Source: Paraphysomonas bandaiensis
Taxonomy: Eukaryota; Chrysophyceae
Direction of reading: 5' to 3'
NCBI GenBank assembly: GCA_965644295.1
Contig: CBFFRP010000288.1
Coordinates: 496,001-560,000, forward strand
Length of the DNA: 64,000 nucleotides
Shown piece by piece: positions 1 through 11,731 of this stretch (its first letter is position 1; every line of letters begins with the position of its first letter). A model generated the notes under the pieces. The model saw only the letters and a program-made list of their open reading frames with translations. It was not told the origin of the DNA and searched no databases. The position numbers and the translations under genes were made by a program.

Positions 1-2784
1 ATTTACGAAGGCGCTCAAAGCAGGGTCATCATAGTTTTCCACGGGTTCGCCTATCACATCCTCCCATACCTCAAACGATACAACGGTTGATACCGGGATA
101 CTGAAGGTCGGATTGGTGGACACTTCGGCCGGGGTCGGGCGCAGAGAAGGCAACGGAGAAGGGAGCGAAGATGGAATTAGTGAAGGGCATGCAGAGGGGG
201 TATAAGAAGGTTGAGAGGAGGGTCTAAAAGTGGGAAAACGCGATGGTGTAAACGTCGGATATGCACTTGGGCAACGAGTGGGTAGTGCAGAGGGTTCAGA
301 TGTAGGCAACCCACTAGGGGATGACGATGGGTTACGAGTCGGTTGAAAGGTCACAGGAGACCTACTGGGAACACCAGTAGGCTGGCCAGTTGGAATACTA
401 GAAGGCAGTGTACTCGGGTGGCCAGACGGAGGAGATGTTGGGGCAGCACCAGGTGCCAAAGTAGGAAGTGAAGAGGGTTGGGCTGTTGGCTTATCAGACG
501 GAGAAACAGATGGTTGAGTGGACGGAACATAAGTTGGAACACCAACCGGGTAACTGGTTGGCATCGTGGTCGGCAAAAATGAAGGGCAGTTTGTAGGTGA
601 TCGAGAAGGTTGACAGGACGGAATTGACGATGGCGCACCAGAAGGTTGCCTAGATGGTTGAATTGACGGAAAATAGGAAGGCAGAACTGATGGCAAAGAA
701 GATGGATCTCCAGATGGCTCCCCGCTAGGTTTAGTGGACGGATAGCTCGTGGCTTGACCAGTGGGCTCCGTAGAAGGCAAACTACTAGGAATTCCTGTGG
801 GTAGTCCTGTTGGGTGGCCAGTAGGTTGTCCACTTGGCTGTGAGGTTGGCTGTCCAGTTGGCTGTCCAGTTGGCTGGCCAGTGGGTTGTCCACTTGGCTG
901 TGAGGTTGGCTGTCCAGTTGGCTGTCCAGTTGGGTGGCCAGTGGGTTGTCCACTTGGCTGTGAGGTTGGCTGTCCAGTTGGCTGTCCAGTTGGCTGCCCA
1001 GTTGGCTGTCCTGTTGGAAGGTTAGAAGGTTGGCCAGTTGGCTGTCCTGTAGGGTGGCCAGTCGGTTGTCCTGTTGGGTGGCCAGAGGGTTGACCAGTTG
1101 GCTGTCCAGTTGGCTCACAAGATGGAGCTGATGAAGGAGAACAAGGCATAGAAGATGGGATTGATGTCGGCCCTGATGACGGAAGACCGGATGGCTCTCC
1201 TGATGGAACCGTGGTGGGAATTCTTGAGGGTACTGCAGAGGGTTGACCACTTGGTTGCCCACTCGGTAGTCCAGATGGAAGCCCCGAAGGATCACAGGAT
1301 GGAATCCCTGTTGGTATTGTTGAAGGAACGATACTTGGAGTTGATGAAGGATAGCTAGATGGCAAAGAAGATGGATCTCCAGATGGCTCCCCGCTAGGTT
1401 TAGTGGACGGATAGCTTGTAGGTTGAGCAGTGGGCTCTGTAGAAGGCAAACTACTAGGGATTCCTGTGGGTAGTCCTGTTGGGTGGCCAGAAGGTTGTCC
1501 ACTTGGCTGTGAAGTTGGCTGTGAGGTTGGCTGTCCAGTTGGCTGTCCAGTAGGGTGGCCAGTCGGTTGTCCTGTTGGGTGGCCAGAGGGTTGACCAGTT
1601 GGCTGTCCAGTTGGCTCACAAGATGGAGCTGATGAAGGAGAAGAAGGTACAGAAGATGGGATTGATGTCGGCCCTGATGACGGAAGACCGGATGGCTCTC
1701 CTGATGGAACCGTGGTGGGAATTCTTGAGGGTACTGCAGAGGGTTGACCACTTGGTTGCCCACTCGGTAGTCCAGATGGAAGCCCCGAAGGATCACAGGA
1801 TGGAATCCCTGTTGGTATTGTTGAAGGAACGATACTTGGAGTTGATGAAGGATAGCTAGATGGCAAAGAAGATGGATCTCCAGATGGCTCCCCGCTAGGT
1901 TTAGTGGACGGATAGCTTGTAGGTTGACCAGTGGGCTCTGTAGAAGGCAAACTACTAGGGATTCCTGTGGGTAGTCCTGTTGGGTGGCCAGAAGGTTGTC
2001 CACTTGGCTGTCCAGTTGGCTGTGAGGTCGGCTGTCCAGTTGGCTGTCCAGTAGGGTGGCCAGTCGGTTGTCCTGTTGGGTGGCCAGAGGGTTGACCAGT
2101 TGGCTGTCCAGTTGGCTCACAAGATGGAGCTGATGAAGGAGAAGAAGGTACAGAAGATGGGATTGATGTCGGCCCTGATGACGGAAGACCGGATGGCTCT
2201 CCTGATGGAACCGTGGTGGGAATTCTTGAGGGTACTGCAGAAGGTTGACCACTTGGTTGCCCACTCGGTAGTCCAGAAGGCAGAGTGGATGGGATAGAAG
2301 AAGGTACACTGGTAGGTAACTTGGACGGCTGCGACGTCGGTGCCAACGACGGTTGCCCTGATGGTTCACCACTTGGAATATTGGTGGGTCGACCGGATGG
2401 GTATGACGAGGGAGCAATTGTTGGTTGTCCTGATGGTAGTGCCGACGGCTTACCAGATGGCTCAGAGGTAGGGGCAAGTGAAGGTGACGTTGGCTGAGCG
2501 CTAGGAACTGCGGACGGTACACTTGATGGATAACAAGATGGGCATGGCGAAGGAAGAGTAGATGGCGCACTGGAAGGAAATGACGTAGGATTGGATGACG
2601 GTTGGCCAGTAGGTAATTCAGTCGGGGATGCAGTACCTTGCTGCTGAGAAGGTGGCACTACAATCGGTTGCTGAAAGGGCGACACTCTAGGAAAGTTATA
2701 CGCTTCATCATAGATATTGTCTGCCACTGCAAGAGCACAAGAATTCCATAATAAGAAAACGCATACATTAAATATCATAAACAT
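1..2784 (-). CDS. Secreted Pro/Thr/Ser/Gln repeat protein (PTGQP/PSGQP type), 3' end outside window
   Basis: An uninterrupted frame of 928 codons runs from an ATG at 2784 to the window edge with no stop. In-frame stop codons lie upstream of this ATG, and a TATATATA stretch sits about 40 bp before it. Residues 1 to about 20 ([19 protein letters not shown]) look like a signal peptide. After a short linker the chain is almost entirely 4-residue units such as [12 protein letters not shown] and PSSV. The last part inside the window ([17 protein letters not shown]) leaves the repeat and may begin a globular domain. Dense Thr, Ser and Pro suggest heavy O-glycosylation, so a cell-wall, adhesive or extracellular-matrix role is inferred, not shown. 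Such repeats are common in stramenopile secreted proteins. A long frame on the same strand at 351-2570 is a shadow of this one. Confidence 0.8.
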   Translation of the reverse strand, partial: MFMIFNVCVFLLWNSCALAVADNIYDEAYNFPRVSPFQQPIVVPPSQQQGTASPTELPTGQPSSNPTSFPSSAPSTLPSPCPSCYPSSVPSAVPSAQPTSPSLAPTSEPSGKPSALPSGQPTIAPSSYPSGRPTNIPSGEPSGQPSLAPTSQPSKLPTSVPSSIPSTLPSGLPSGQPSGQPSAVPSRIPTTVPSGEPSGLPSSGPTSIPSSVPSSPSSAPSCEPTGQPTGQPSGHPTGQPTGHPTGQPTGQPTSQPTGQPSGQPSGHPTGLPTGIPSSLPSTEPTGQPTSYPSTKPSGEPSGDPSSLPSSYPSSTPSIVPSTIPTGIPSCDPSGLPSGLPSGQPSGQPSAVPSRIPTTVPSGEPSGLPSSGPTSIPSSVPSSPSSAPSCEPTGQPTGQPSGHPTGQPTGHPTGQPTGQPTSQPTSQPSGQPSGHPTGLPTGIPSSLPSTEPTAQPTSYPSTKPSGEPSGDPSSLPSSYPSSTPSIVPSTIPTGIPSCDPSGLPSGLPSGQPSGQPSAVPSRIPTTVPSGEPSGLPSSGPTSIPSSMPCSPSSAPSCEPTGQPTGQPSGHPTGQPTGHPTGQPTGQPSNLPTGQPTGQPTGQPTGQPTSQPSGQPTGHPTGQPTGQPTSQPSGQPTGQPTGQPTGQPTSQPSGQPTGHPTGLPTGIPSSLPSTEPTGQATSYPSTKPSGEPSGDPSSLPSVLPSYFPSIQPSRQPSGAPSSIPSCQPSRSPTNCPSFLPTTMPTSYPVGVPTYVPSTQPSVSPSDKPTAQPSSLPTLAPGAAPTSPPSGHPSTLPSSIPTGQPTGVPSRSPVTFQPTRNPSSSPSGLPTSEPSALPTRCPSAYPTFTPSRFPTFRPSSQPSYTPSACPSLIPSSLPSPLPSLRPTPAEVSTNPTFSIPVSTVVSFEVWEDVIGEPVENYDDPALSAFVN
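690..2280 (-). repeat. About 501-bp in-frame tandem repeat inside the PTGQP gene
   Basis: The segment starting near 690 recurs near 1360 and 1861. Landmark sequences around 1151, 1652 and 2153 are exactly 501 bp (167 codons) apart and nearly identical. The copy nearest the window edge is longer because of extra 12-bp GQPT units between about 820 and 1080. Every length change is a multiple of three, so the frame stays open. Confidence 0.9.
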
Positions 2785-4100
2785 GTTACTCTTCTTAATT
2801 TGCCTAATGAGAGCACAGTATATATAAAGCACAAATACGACTATACTCTAAGAGTATCAAAAGAAAATGCTAAAGTACACGTTATTCGCCTCTACAAGAA
2901 TGGTAGCAATGTGCTATAAATTCCATAATCCTTTAACAGAGAGATTATATATATGGTGTGGTTGGATTCATGTCACGCAAATGGAGGTACCTCACATACA
3001 AATACCAATATGTGTTGAACCACCAGTGAAAGATACTCACTACAGTACCTGGAGTACTTGGCTTGGAAATGATACAACATATCCAAAAACCAGGTTTTTG
3101 AGGGATATAAAAAGTAGAGAAAAATGTGACGAAAAACACTTGGAGGTGATTGGAATGTATCGGCATCCTTTGTATATTTTTGTTCCAAGATGCCTCAAAT
3201 ATTGAGACAACAATTATATGTATTCCAGCCGTAGTTGTATTGCAGTATTGTAGAGGAGTTTTGCTTCAATTTATTCCCGAAAAATATGATGCTGACTGCC
3301 GATACCCTCCCAAGTATCCACATGGTGCAGGAACATCAGCGAATTTTAGTCAACTCAATGGTGAAGATCTGCTACGAGTTGCTACGGATGGATTGCTCTA
3401 AGAGTAAAGGATCTCAGTGTTATTATTCGTGCATCACACGTAGCTGTGCATAATACATGCATGATGCGAGTTAGTATGTATACTCTGAGTGACGGATTCG
3501 AATAAACTATGACTGTTAGCGAGCAGAACGAATCCATAGATTTGGTGGACTGCATGACTGAGAAGGACATAAGCTGGAATGTATACTCCATCGAGGTTAT
3601 GACAGGGATGAGTCAGCGACGATGACACCTAAAATCTAAACATTCGAGTACGGTACTATTGCGATATATACAATTGTATTATAGAGCTGGGTAATATCCT
3701 CTATGGCATGCCAGTTTTATTATGAATGGGGATTCACCATATTTGTAAAACCTGGTTAATCGACCCTACGTTAACGTGTCCATCGATAAATATAAAAGTG
3801 CAATTTTCGTTTATATACTCCATGCATGATCACAGCCGCGGTTTAGTAGCCCATCTTTCGTCCCGACTCGTCCAGTCAGCACTGGATATCTATATGTAGT
3901 AACTTTGTAGCAAACTATACTAAAACTTTTTCATACTTAGCTATTCCGACCACCCAACAAAAGTCACTGCTACAAAACATAAACTAATTAACAGATATGT
4001 GGTGAACAACTCAAAGTAAAGCACCAGTAGTTCTGCTGAGTAAGGCTATTTCATATTCATTTCAAGTTTCAGTTATATAACCCCAATTTCAGTGAACGAC
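2785..4100. other. Intergenic, no gene recognised
   Basis: This AT-rich stretch has only short scattered frames, none with a recognisable domain. It contains one copy of a segment repeated at 23.7 kb (listed separately). Confidence 0.5.
3160..3305 (+). repeat. Dispersed repeat, copy 1 (partner near 23.7 kb)
   Basis: About 145 bp, beginning around GTATCGGCATCCTTTGTATA, matches 23690-23855 with roughly 85-90 percent identity by eye. Both translate to a similar hydrophobic segment (IFLFQ.ASNIETTIICI.AV). The rest of the flanks differ. It may be the remnant of a mobile element or of a duplicated gene. Confidence 0.7.
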
Positions 4101-4104
4101 AGAT

Positions 4105-4275
4105 CTTTATAGTCGGACTCGCGCCTTTCGTGGAGTTCTGGGGGATGAGTACATGAGATATTTCTCCGGGAAAACGTGAGCTGCTTATATTGTCAGCTGA
4201 TATTGCTTTGCTCACTCATAGCCAAATGCTTGTGTGGTACAAAGGACACAAATAAGTGCCATTTGTGTAGACGTC
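4105..4275 (-). repeat. Dispersed repeat R3, copy 1
   Basis: Read on the minus strand this segment (CAAGGCCCAAAGACG, then TACCACACAAGCATTTGG, then GGAGAAATATCTC, then ACTCCACGAAA) matches 38053-38270 on the plus strand. It lies just downstream of the LINE-like remnant on the same strand. No coding potential is seen. Confidence 0.65.
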
Positions 4276-4379
4276 TTTGGGCCTTGAAAGTCTGTAGTAG
4301 GCGTTAAAAATCTGCACCAATGTAGTGGATAGTTGAATGCTAGACAGACTATTTAGACCTCTATCCATAACTAATCAGC

Positions 4380-5880
4380 ACAAACTCTAGTATCCTACTA
4401 TTTAGCACTACAAAAGCTGCTTGTGCGTCGCCGCAAGCACCAAAGTGCGACCACTTCCGTTCTTAATGTTGATTGTGAGTTTCGCCATGGTCGTGTGTCC
4501 TAGGACTCACTGGCGCGTGATATCAGGGGGTCTCCCCTTGGGATGAGACTCCACAGGGCTTTGTGGTGGTACCGGGTTCTGTAGGAAGATTCTGATTGTA
4601 CCGAGTACTAGGTGTGTGGGCTGAGAGTTGGGTGGGGAGTTGGAATGTGAATGTGGCGCTGTCTCAGTGCCCTGTTTGGGCCTCGGGCATAGGTAGAGTT
4701 GCCGGAGACGGCGTCGTTGTCGAGGGCGGGAGGGTTTCATGCGGGACGATGATATGTTCCTGGGGGTATGATTGGTGGGTTTCTTGTGAGCAGTGTGCGG
4801 TGGTTCAGTCTCGGGTTGTCTGCGGACTCCTAGTAATCGTAGCACCCTTGGGCGTTTCCATGTCTGCCTACGGTTCTGACGCGGTCGCGGGAGTATCCTA
4901 GAGGGTCCTTTGTGTAGGGTAGTATATCGGCGACTGCGATCTTGTATCATGAGTTTTGCTGCAGCAAAAAGCGGGAGAAGCAGACTGATGACCGCTACCT
5001 CAAGATTGCGTAGTCCTTGGGGTGTCAAGGACTCATGGATGTGATCTCCAAAAACCATCTCGAGTTGAGCTGTGGTGATGGTACCTGTCCATTATCTCTC
5101 CACCTGTGGGATGGAGAGGCTCCAAGCACTACTGGAGAGCCTCTGTAGCGCACTGGAGGTCCAGTGTGGGGTAGGTCCTGATCTCTCAGTATCTCGTGAA
5201 GCGCGTTTTTGTGTCTTTGAAAGGCCGTCTCCCGTATCTGGGTGATGGTGTCATGTGTGCAGTCTAGACACATGTGTTTGAGTGAGTCTAGTCGAAAGCC
5301 ACAATCAGAACATGCGGCTTTGGCTAGGTCAAGACCTTGTTTGGTCCTAGCCCGGTTTCTCCCTATATGCTAAAAGATTTGTCCCATGTCAACGCGGCAT
5401 TGAGCACTCTACGGCGAAGGTGGGAGCTGTCTTTATCCTTGGATGGACCACCATCTGCTTGTGCCAGTGTGCGCGGTAGTAGTGTCCCGCTGTCTGTTCA
5501 GTATCCGGTCGGGATTGTGACCATAGCGTTGATCTCGAAGTGCAGTGTAGGCCTCCAGCGTCCGTTGGCTGCGGAGGGTTTGGAAGTCAGTGAGTAGGGG
5601 GCTCGTATGATGCGGCCTTCGTTCCCCTGATAGGCGCCAGTGCTATAGACCCGCCGTAAGTATTCGCTCAATGGCTTGGTCAACTTCGATTTCACAGACC
5701 GTGTAATTTTGTCGGCCAGTAGTCGGTCAACTTCAAGCCAATCCTCCCCTGCTACGGCGTCTTCAATGTAGATGCCTTTGTCTACATATGTCCATTCAGA
5801 TTCATCCGTGGTTCGTCGGTCGGGGTGTGATCTGACCCAGTCTATATTCCGGGGCCTTGCATCCGGACTGTTCACCTTAA
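4380..5880 (-). mobile_element. Degenerate non-LTR (LINE-like) retrotransposon 3' part: RNase H-like, zinc-finger and tail
   Basis: Minus-strand fragments, broken by stops and frameshifts, form one element. At 5875-5498 a 125-aa frame contains WVRSHPDRR followed by W.Y.DKGI...DAVAG, which resembles the end of a retroelement RNase H domain. At about 5390-5200 there is WDKSF, then CSDCGF, HMCLDCTHD and IRE: a CCHC-type C-terminal zinc-finger pattern. The last frame ends with PKGRPPD at 4507. The fragment at 39.2-40.2 kb shows the same order (WDKSY, CADC, HMLLTCTH, IRE, PKGRPPD). No reverse transcriptase core lies in the window, so both copies look 5'-truncated. The tail at about 4470-4380 is shared with short repeats elsewhere. 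Confidence 0.65.
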
Positions 5881-6090
5881 GGACTCAAAAAATCGTGAAG
5901 TCAGCAGATGTGAGGAATATCAACAGTCTGCTAGTTCACTGCGTTTGCTTTGAGTAGCAAAAGTGGCTGCACCTTGATGCTTGTGGTGACGACAAGTAGC
6001 ATTCGTAGCGTTAAATAGTAGGATATCAGAGTTAAGCACTTGCTCTTAAACGCATATTGCTAATAATAAGACATTCACTACTGCATTGGT
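5876..6090 (+). repeat. Dispersed repeat R2 (SINE-like), copy 1
   Basis: The segment runs from AAGGACTC through GCGTTTGCTTTGAGT, a GTGACG-like core and GCGTTAAATAGT to ATTGCTAATAATAAGACATT. The same order appears at 46312-46515. Its tail also matches the 3' tail of the LINE-like element at 4380-4470 and more weakly 40045-40080. It starts immediately upstream of the LINE remnant on the opposite strand. Confidence 0.65.
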
Positions 6091-6289
6091 TTAGTACCTA
6101 CTTTACTTTATTTATCCTCATGAATAATATCTTGAAGTCTTATACCCATTGCTTCACCTATTTTCTTCTTTCCCTCCGTCTCCAAAAAGCTATCCTGTTG
6201 ATGTGTGAAATAAAAGTAAATGCTTTCAAACTAGATTAAAAGTAATCAATCCAGAATTTCAATAAAAGCGACAAAAATGTACCTTCATC

Positions 6290-6660
6290 ACAGAAGGATG
6301 CTAAAAGAATAGCAACTGCGAGGTGTACATAAGTGTCATGATGAATGCTAAAAAATGTAGTCGCACAAGGCTACTTGTTATCGCTGGCTTAACCTCTGCT
6401 TGTGCTACTGACTCGAATATTGAGTGTATGTTGTTGTGTTGTGTGAAACTGAATTTGACTTAAACTCTAAAGAGTCTAGGTGCCACTGTAGCATCAGATG
6501 TGGCATTTGAACTGTCCAGCAAAAGTTTCGAAGTCCTGATTATGAAGATAGATCGCTTGCACTGGCATCATTCTGATCTTCTACATCAGTCGAAATATGA
6601 TATATAACTTGGAGTGTTTGATGATCTGATCTTTAAAGTGAACTCACCATTGCGTCTTCC
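6290..6660 (+). repeat. Dispersed repeat R1, copy 1
   Basis: The segment shares CAGAAGGATGCT, GCGAGGTGT, ATTTGAACTGTCC, TTCGAAGTCCTG and AACTTGGAGTGTTTGATGA with 16890-17240, 20400-20640 and, inverted, 20690-20835. No open reading frame is conserved among the copies, so this is probably a non-coding mobile repeat. Confidence 0.7.
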
Positions 6661-7027
6661 CTAGAAATATGTATTTAGTAAGTCACTTTCGAATGACTGT
6701 CACTATTATCATGTTTTTGTTTAAACCGAATATTGAAGTTGAATGTCTACATTTGCCCTGTGCTAATATGAGCGTTCTGCTGAATCGAATTCAGGTCAAA
6801 AGAATACCTCGTTTGAGACAAAATAGAGATAATACAATATACTATAATGTATTATCGTATATCGAATTTTATGGAAACATTCGTACTCATACACTGCGTA
6901 ATATATTGAATCATTATGCAGCTATAATTGTTACATATTATTTATTATTATACGAAAACGCACCATAAGATAGGTTGAGCGTTCAGCAAACTATTATCGT
7001 ACAAATATATCGAAGGTATTTTGTGTA
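6661..7027. other. Intergenic, nothing recognised
   Basis: AT-rich DNA downstream of the TBC gene. A 99-codon plus-strand frame here shows no domain and no family resemblance. Confidence 0.4.
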
Positions 7028-10000
7028 CTACATGCCGTAAGTCTCAGCAATATAAAGAAGCTTCTGTGAGCGACATCTACAGAGGCAGATACTGTCAGAA
7101 TCATAAAATAGCACGAAAAGCAATATACCTATTGGAATCTTGGACAAGAAGTTGAAATTGCTCACATAAGCTCTCTTTCCACTCTTTGGCTTCTTCGTCA
7201 GCCAACTGTAGGGCATATCAACACAAAAACATACAGACCAAATTAAAACGCAATCAGCTGACTACATATACGAAGCAATACATATTACAGCGCGTTTGTC
7301 TAAAACATACCAGTGCCATTTGCTTCGCGTGACTGGCGTCCTTTAAGTGCTTCTTCGCAGCATCTAAAGATCTAGAAACAGAGCAATATCACAATACACC
7401 CGGATTACATCGCATCGAACACATACTTGGTAAGTTTAATCACTTTCTTCTGAAGCTTTCTGCATTCTATCGATAGTCGCTCCCTTTTCTTCTTTTCACT
7501 GATAGATTCGTTGTGTGATGCACCCATCCGTCTCCTGCTGAAGTTCAAGCGGTGAAGGCGCATCCTCGGAACGATCTCATCCGACGAAGCGCATGGGCTG
7601 TCAGAGTGGTTCGAAGACGTCTTTCTATTTCTCCTAACACAATATTATCTAGATAAGTCAATTGGAGCAAACATTGCTCACGTATTTTCATCCTGATCTG
7701 GAGCACAATTACTTCCACTTCGACTGTGACCACTGCTACTGTGGCTGGTGGAGGTGCCAGCTCGCCTATACAGCTTCACAAGCCCATCCCGTAAGCTGCT
7801 CCGGAAGTGAAACGCAGAATGCTTAGAACTGTCGCTCTCTCTGTCACCATGGATACTTCCAGAGTCCACCTGTGATCCCGTCTCCGATGCGGCGCTCAGG
7901 GTTTCCTCTTCAGGTTGTGGGGTATTAGCTATCCCACTCGTTTCCACATCTTCGTCATACCCAGAGTCCGTTTCACGTGTCGCTTCCTCGCGTTCCATAA
8001 CATGCGCAGGAACATCAAGAGGTTCTACAACCTCCTCAGGAGCCTTATCTGTATGAACCACAGATTCTGGTTCAGCCACTTCACCATCGTTCACCGTTAT
8101 CGCTTCTAGGTCTTGCGAAATGTTCGTAATATCCTCTTGAGTCATACGCGCAGTACAGGATATATCACTCCCAGGTACATTATCTACAGTACTCAGTGTG
8201 GCATCCCCAACAGAGGGAGCAGTGCTATCACCTGATCCATAGGACTGAAGTACACTTTGTGCAATATTAGAGGGATCCTGAAGCTCTGCCCTATCTCCAG
8301 CGGGTATTGTGGACGGAGAGCGCACGGTGGGGGAAGTCCTGGCGTGCCCTCCGGAAAGTCCTCTCCACTGATTAACAGCTGGGCTTGATCCTTGAACTAT
8401 TCCCGATACCCTACGCCTATTCGGGTTTAATTTCATCTTCTCTGCCACAGAGGTAGTCATCCACCCTGCCGTCGAAGTTGAGGGGGATTCACCAATGCTG
8501 CTGCATCGATCTGGCATGTGAGAGCTTCTCCCAAGACCTTTCGAGTCATCTATAAATGACATCAATGGGTCGGGACTGAAATTCATTTGTGGGGAGGCCC
8601 CAATACGGTCAGCATCGGTTGTAGGAGTGCCAGTGACGCCGACACTTCCACTGCTGACAGAGATTTGGCTGGGTGAGGTTAGAATCTGGGAATCGCTCGA
8701 CCGCATAATGACCTTATAAAACATTTCCTGAGCAGCTTCACTGCCATCGCTCATAGCTGCCTCGTCACTCAAACAGCTGTTTCCACCGTCCGTTTCGCTG
8801 GAGCTACTATCTTTGCGCGGAGAGTGCTCCTCGACATGGCCCTCGAGGTTGTCCACAACAGAACTCTCTTCACTGTCCGACAATGCGTCGCTAAAATCTA
8901 CGCCCTCACCCTCTATATCCTCATCTACATAACCGCTTCTCTCACTATGGCACTCACTGCTTCCCATGTAGCTTCCGCTTTCACTGCAGCTGCTATCACT
9001 GCTGACTTCAATCATTTCATTCCCATCGCTCGCCACAATAGGGCTAGACTTGAGAAGAGTATGCTTTAAAGCATCACCGTCCTCAACTGATGCTAATCAT
9101 TGAAGTACATCAAAGGTACACACGTATTAGATATATATCACATACCTAGTGTTAAGCTGGTGACCTTTTTGTGCCACTTCACCAGCTGATACTTTATTTC
9201 AGCCGTTTTCTCTATCCATCTTACCTAGTAGTCACAATGAAACAAAACAAATACAACTAGTGCTTATAACCTCCTCTGTCACAGTTGAATGGAGAGACTC
9301 ATACGTACTTTCGCATTTCTCACACGCAATTAGAATTTTGCGCTGAATGATTTCCTTATCCTTTTCAATCTGTTCATTTAGCATTACATCACTACGCGTT
9401 TGACCTAATCATCACAGTTCTTGTACACACCTGTCGTTCCATTTCGACGAGTTCTTTGTGTACTGCCTCCATATCGCTGGACATTTGCGGGGGAATCGCA
9501 CCATATCTATATATATCGTTGTTTTCATTTATAAACTCATACCAAATACAACAGGGCATTAAGGCCGATGCGTATCGAAATCAGTGTGATTCGTACATAC
9601 AAGATACTTCATGAGCATTCATTCAGCAATAACTAAAAGTAAAGTACAACAATAGACAATAGAAAATAGTCATATTTCGTACCTCTGTACCCACGATGCC
9701 CCCCCTGGCCTAGGAATGCCCATAGAGCCTCCATGAAAACTTTTGCTCATTGATCCATTCGTATCCACTTTGTCACCTAAAGCAGCCGCAATCATCTCAA
9801 GCGCATACCCTTCTTGTAAGGCTACTAGGGTTTCCTCCGTTACACTGAATTTATCAGCACGTTGGATAACCTATATATTGGGAGAAATGGAATGTAACAC
9901 ACGGATTGAAGGTAATGCTGTTCATACTTCAGGAATAGTCACCGGAAGGTTAAATTTACCCCGTTTCCAGTCGCGCATCATCAGACCCACCTATGACATG

Positions 10001-11731
10001 TTAGCCACATGTATACATATGAACGAACTGCTATTTCAAGTAATAGGGCATTATACACGATTTCCATTCCAAAAAATAAATTTTACGTACGATGATAACA
10101 CAGATGGCTCTTTCTAGTGCACATTACCTCCTCCAGATCCATTTCAATCAGCTTATCATACAGAACGTATAAAATGGCAAGTGTTATTCTGAAATATATC
10201 CACACAAGAGGAATATTGATAAAAATGAAGCATTTTTCATCGCATCTAATAGTACTCACTTGAACACTCCTGGCCAGGCACTCACAAAAATATAGTCCCA
10301 TATATGATACGTAAACTCAAGTGGTACCTGCATAGATAAATAAAATGAGTACCACTTCTTATGACAGTGCGAATAAATTATACGTACCGTGTATGAGAAG
10401 AGAGTCATGAACCATTGGGATACCACCACCTATATATAAATAAAATGTCAGCTATCAATTACACTCAACTACAGTTTAGTCAGTTACTGCTACCAACACG
10501 AGCCGACAACTACGTCTGCCACACAGTACTAATAACGGCACTGTACCTCTGACGACAATGTGATATCTTCACAGTGAGCGTGAAGATCTGGGAGGTTCCA
10601 CTTAAACAACCTGCACTCAGCCATAAAAACAAGTATCCAACGTATGTAATGTACCTGTCGAATTGATAGACCCTCAGCTTCATCTTCGGAAATCCAGGGC
10701 GCCATATAGTCTCCATTTGAAGCAGGCCACAATCTCCAACAGAATGCTCTCCACCATTAACCAGCAAGCACTAAAGTACAAGACATAGTAGAAATAAAAA
10801 AGAACACAATCAACACATATACAGTCATAACATATAAAAGTTATTACCTGTATAGCCCAAAATACGTCCGACTCGACCCGTCCTCGTTGCAACACCAAGC
10901 GGTCTTGCATGCTTATCTCCGATTCTGCGTCAGTTTCCCCATGTCGGAGCTCCTGAATCAATGACAATAAAATTAAACAATGTCAGTAGGGTAGACAACG
11001 ATTCAAGACGGTATATATTATAGATAAGCCGATGTACCTTGAGTTGATTTGTGCTATTTCTCATCATAACATCATAGGGTATTTTTTCTGACGAAAGGCG
11101 AGCAAGCAACAAAGCCCCCACGATAAAATTCATACCCTAATAATATATAAACACAGATACGAAGGTTATATAAAACCCGTAAACCTGACAATATCCAACA
11201 TCGGGCCTGGAGCTGACAATCGCCTTCAAGATGCGGGCCAACATCTCTTGACCTGCACAGTTCTCTGAGAAAAACTCGTGATCTGGGAAGGTTCTGCCAA
11301 TATCTCGCATGATTTCGCCCAGTTGACCGGAACTCAGACAATTGGCTTCATGGGTATTCTCTGCATGTCTATAGTATAAAATATGATCAGTATTCACATG
11401 TATATTTCCTGAATTACCTAAGATAATACTCTAATGGTTCTCCGAAGTGCATTTCTGAGAATGAGTGAGGCAAACGCCGTTTCAGTGCCCACATCCAGAA
11501 TCGAAATCGAATTCTTTCGTCCACCGGACCATGACTGATACCTTCTAGCCTGTATAGTACAAGATCATATCGTTGAGGTGATAAAACACAATCGAGTACG
11601 TACAGAGCATCCAATCTAACAAGGCGAGCAGCTGCCTGTGCTGAGACCATAGAGTATCGTACTCTATCAATCACAGTCATAAATCCACTCTCCAACACAA
11701 AACCAATAACATTATTTACAGTAGCTGGCAT
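7028..11731 (-). CDS. TBC-domain protein (predicted Rab GTPase-activating protein) with long C-terminal tail, 19 exons
   Basis: Joined exons: 11731-11418, 11368-11185, 11136-11038, 10952-10848, 10770-10655, 10610-10547, 10429-10388, 10327-10260, 10188-10128, 9990-9928, 9870-9683, 9506-9431, 9369-9305, 9219-9146, 9092-7682, 7633-7427, 7371-7311, 7205-7129, 7076-7028, giving 1107 aa. All junctions are GT-AG and keep frame; the exon 13/14 and last junctions are the least certain. Residues about 55-370 form a TBC domain: GI...VDERIR, IMRDIGRTFPDHEFF (arginine finger), VGYCQGMNFIVGALLLARL (glutamine finger), NLPDLHAH, VSQWFMTLFSYTVP and HIWDYIFV. Both catalytic fingers are present, so Rab-GAP activity is expected. 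The tail holds a short coiled-coil-like stretch, about 450 residues of acidic Ser-rich disordered chain, then a basic, Lys/Glu-rich helical end. An in-frame TGA lies upstream of the start ATG. The specific Rab partner cannot be told. Confidence 0.88.

Noticed and set aside
351-2570. 739-codon minus-strand frame
   Set aside because: It is a shifted reading of the PTGQP repeat gene; the true frame has a signal peptide and a regular PTGQ pattern.
7678-9036. 452-aa stand-alone minus-strand gene
   Set aside because: It is one exon of the TBC gene: the frame continues upstream to a splice acceptor at 9092 and downstream through a GTGAGC donor at 7681.
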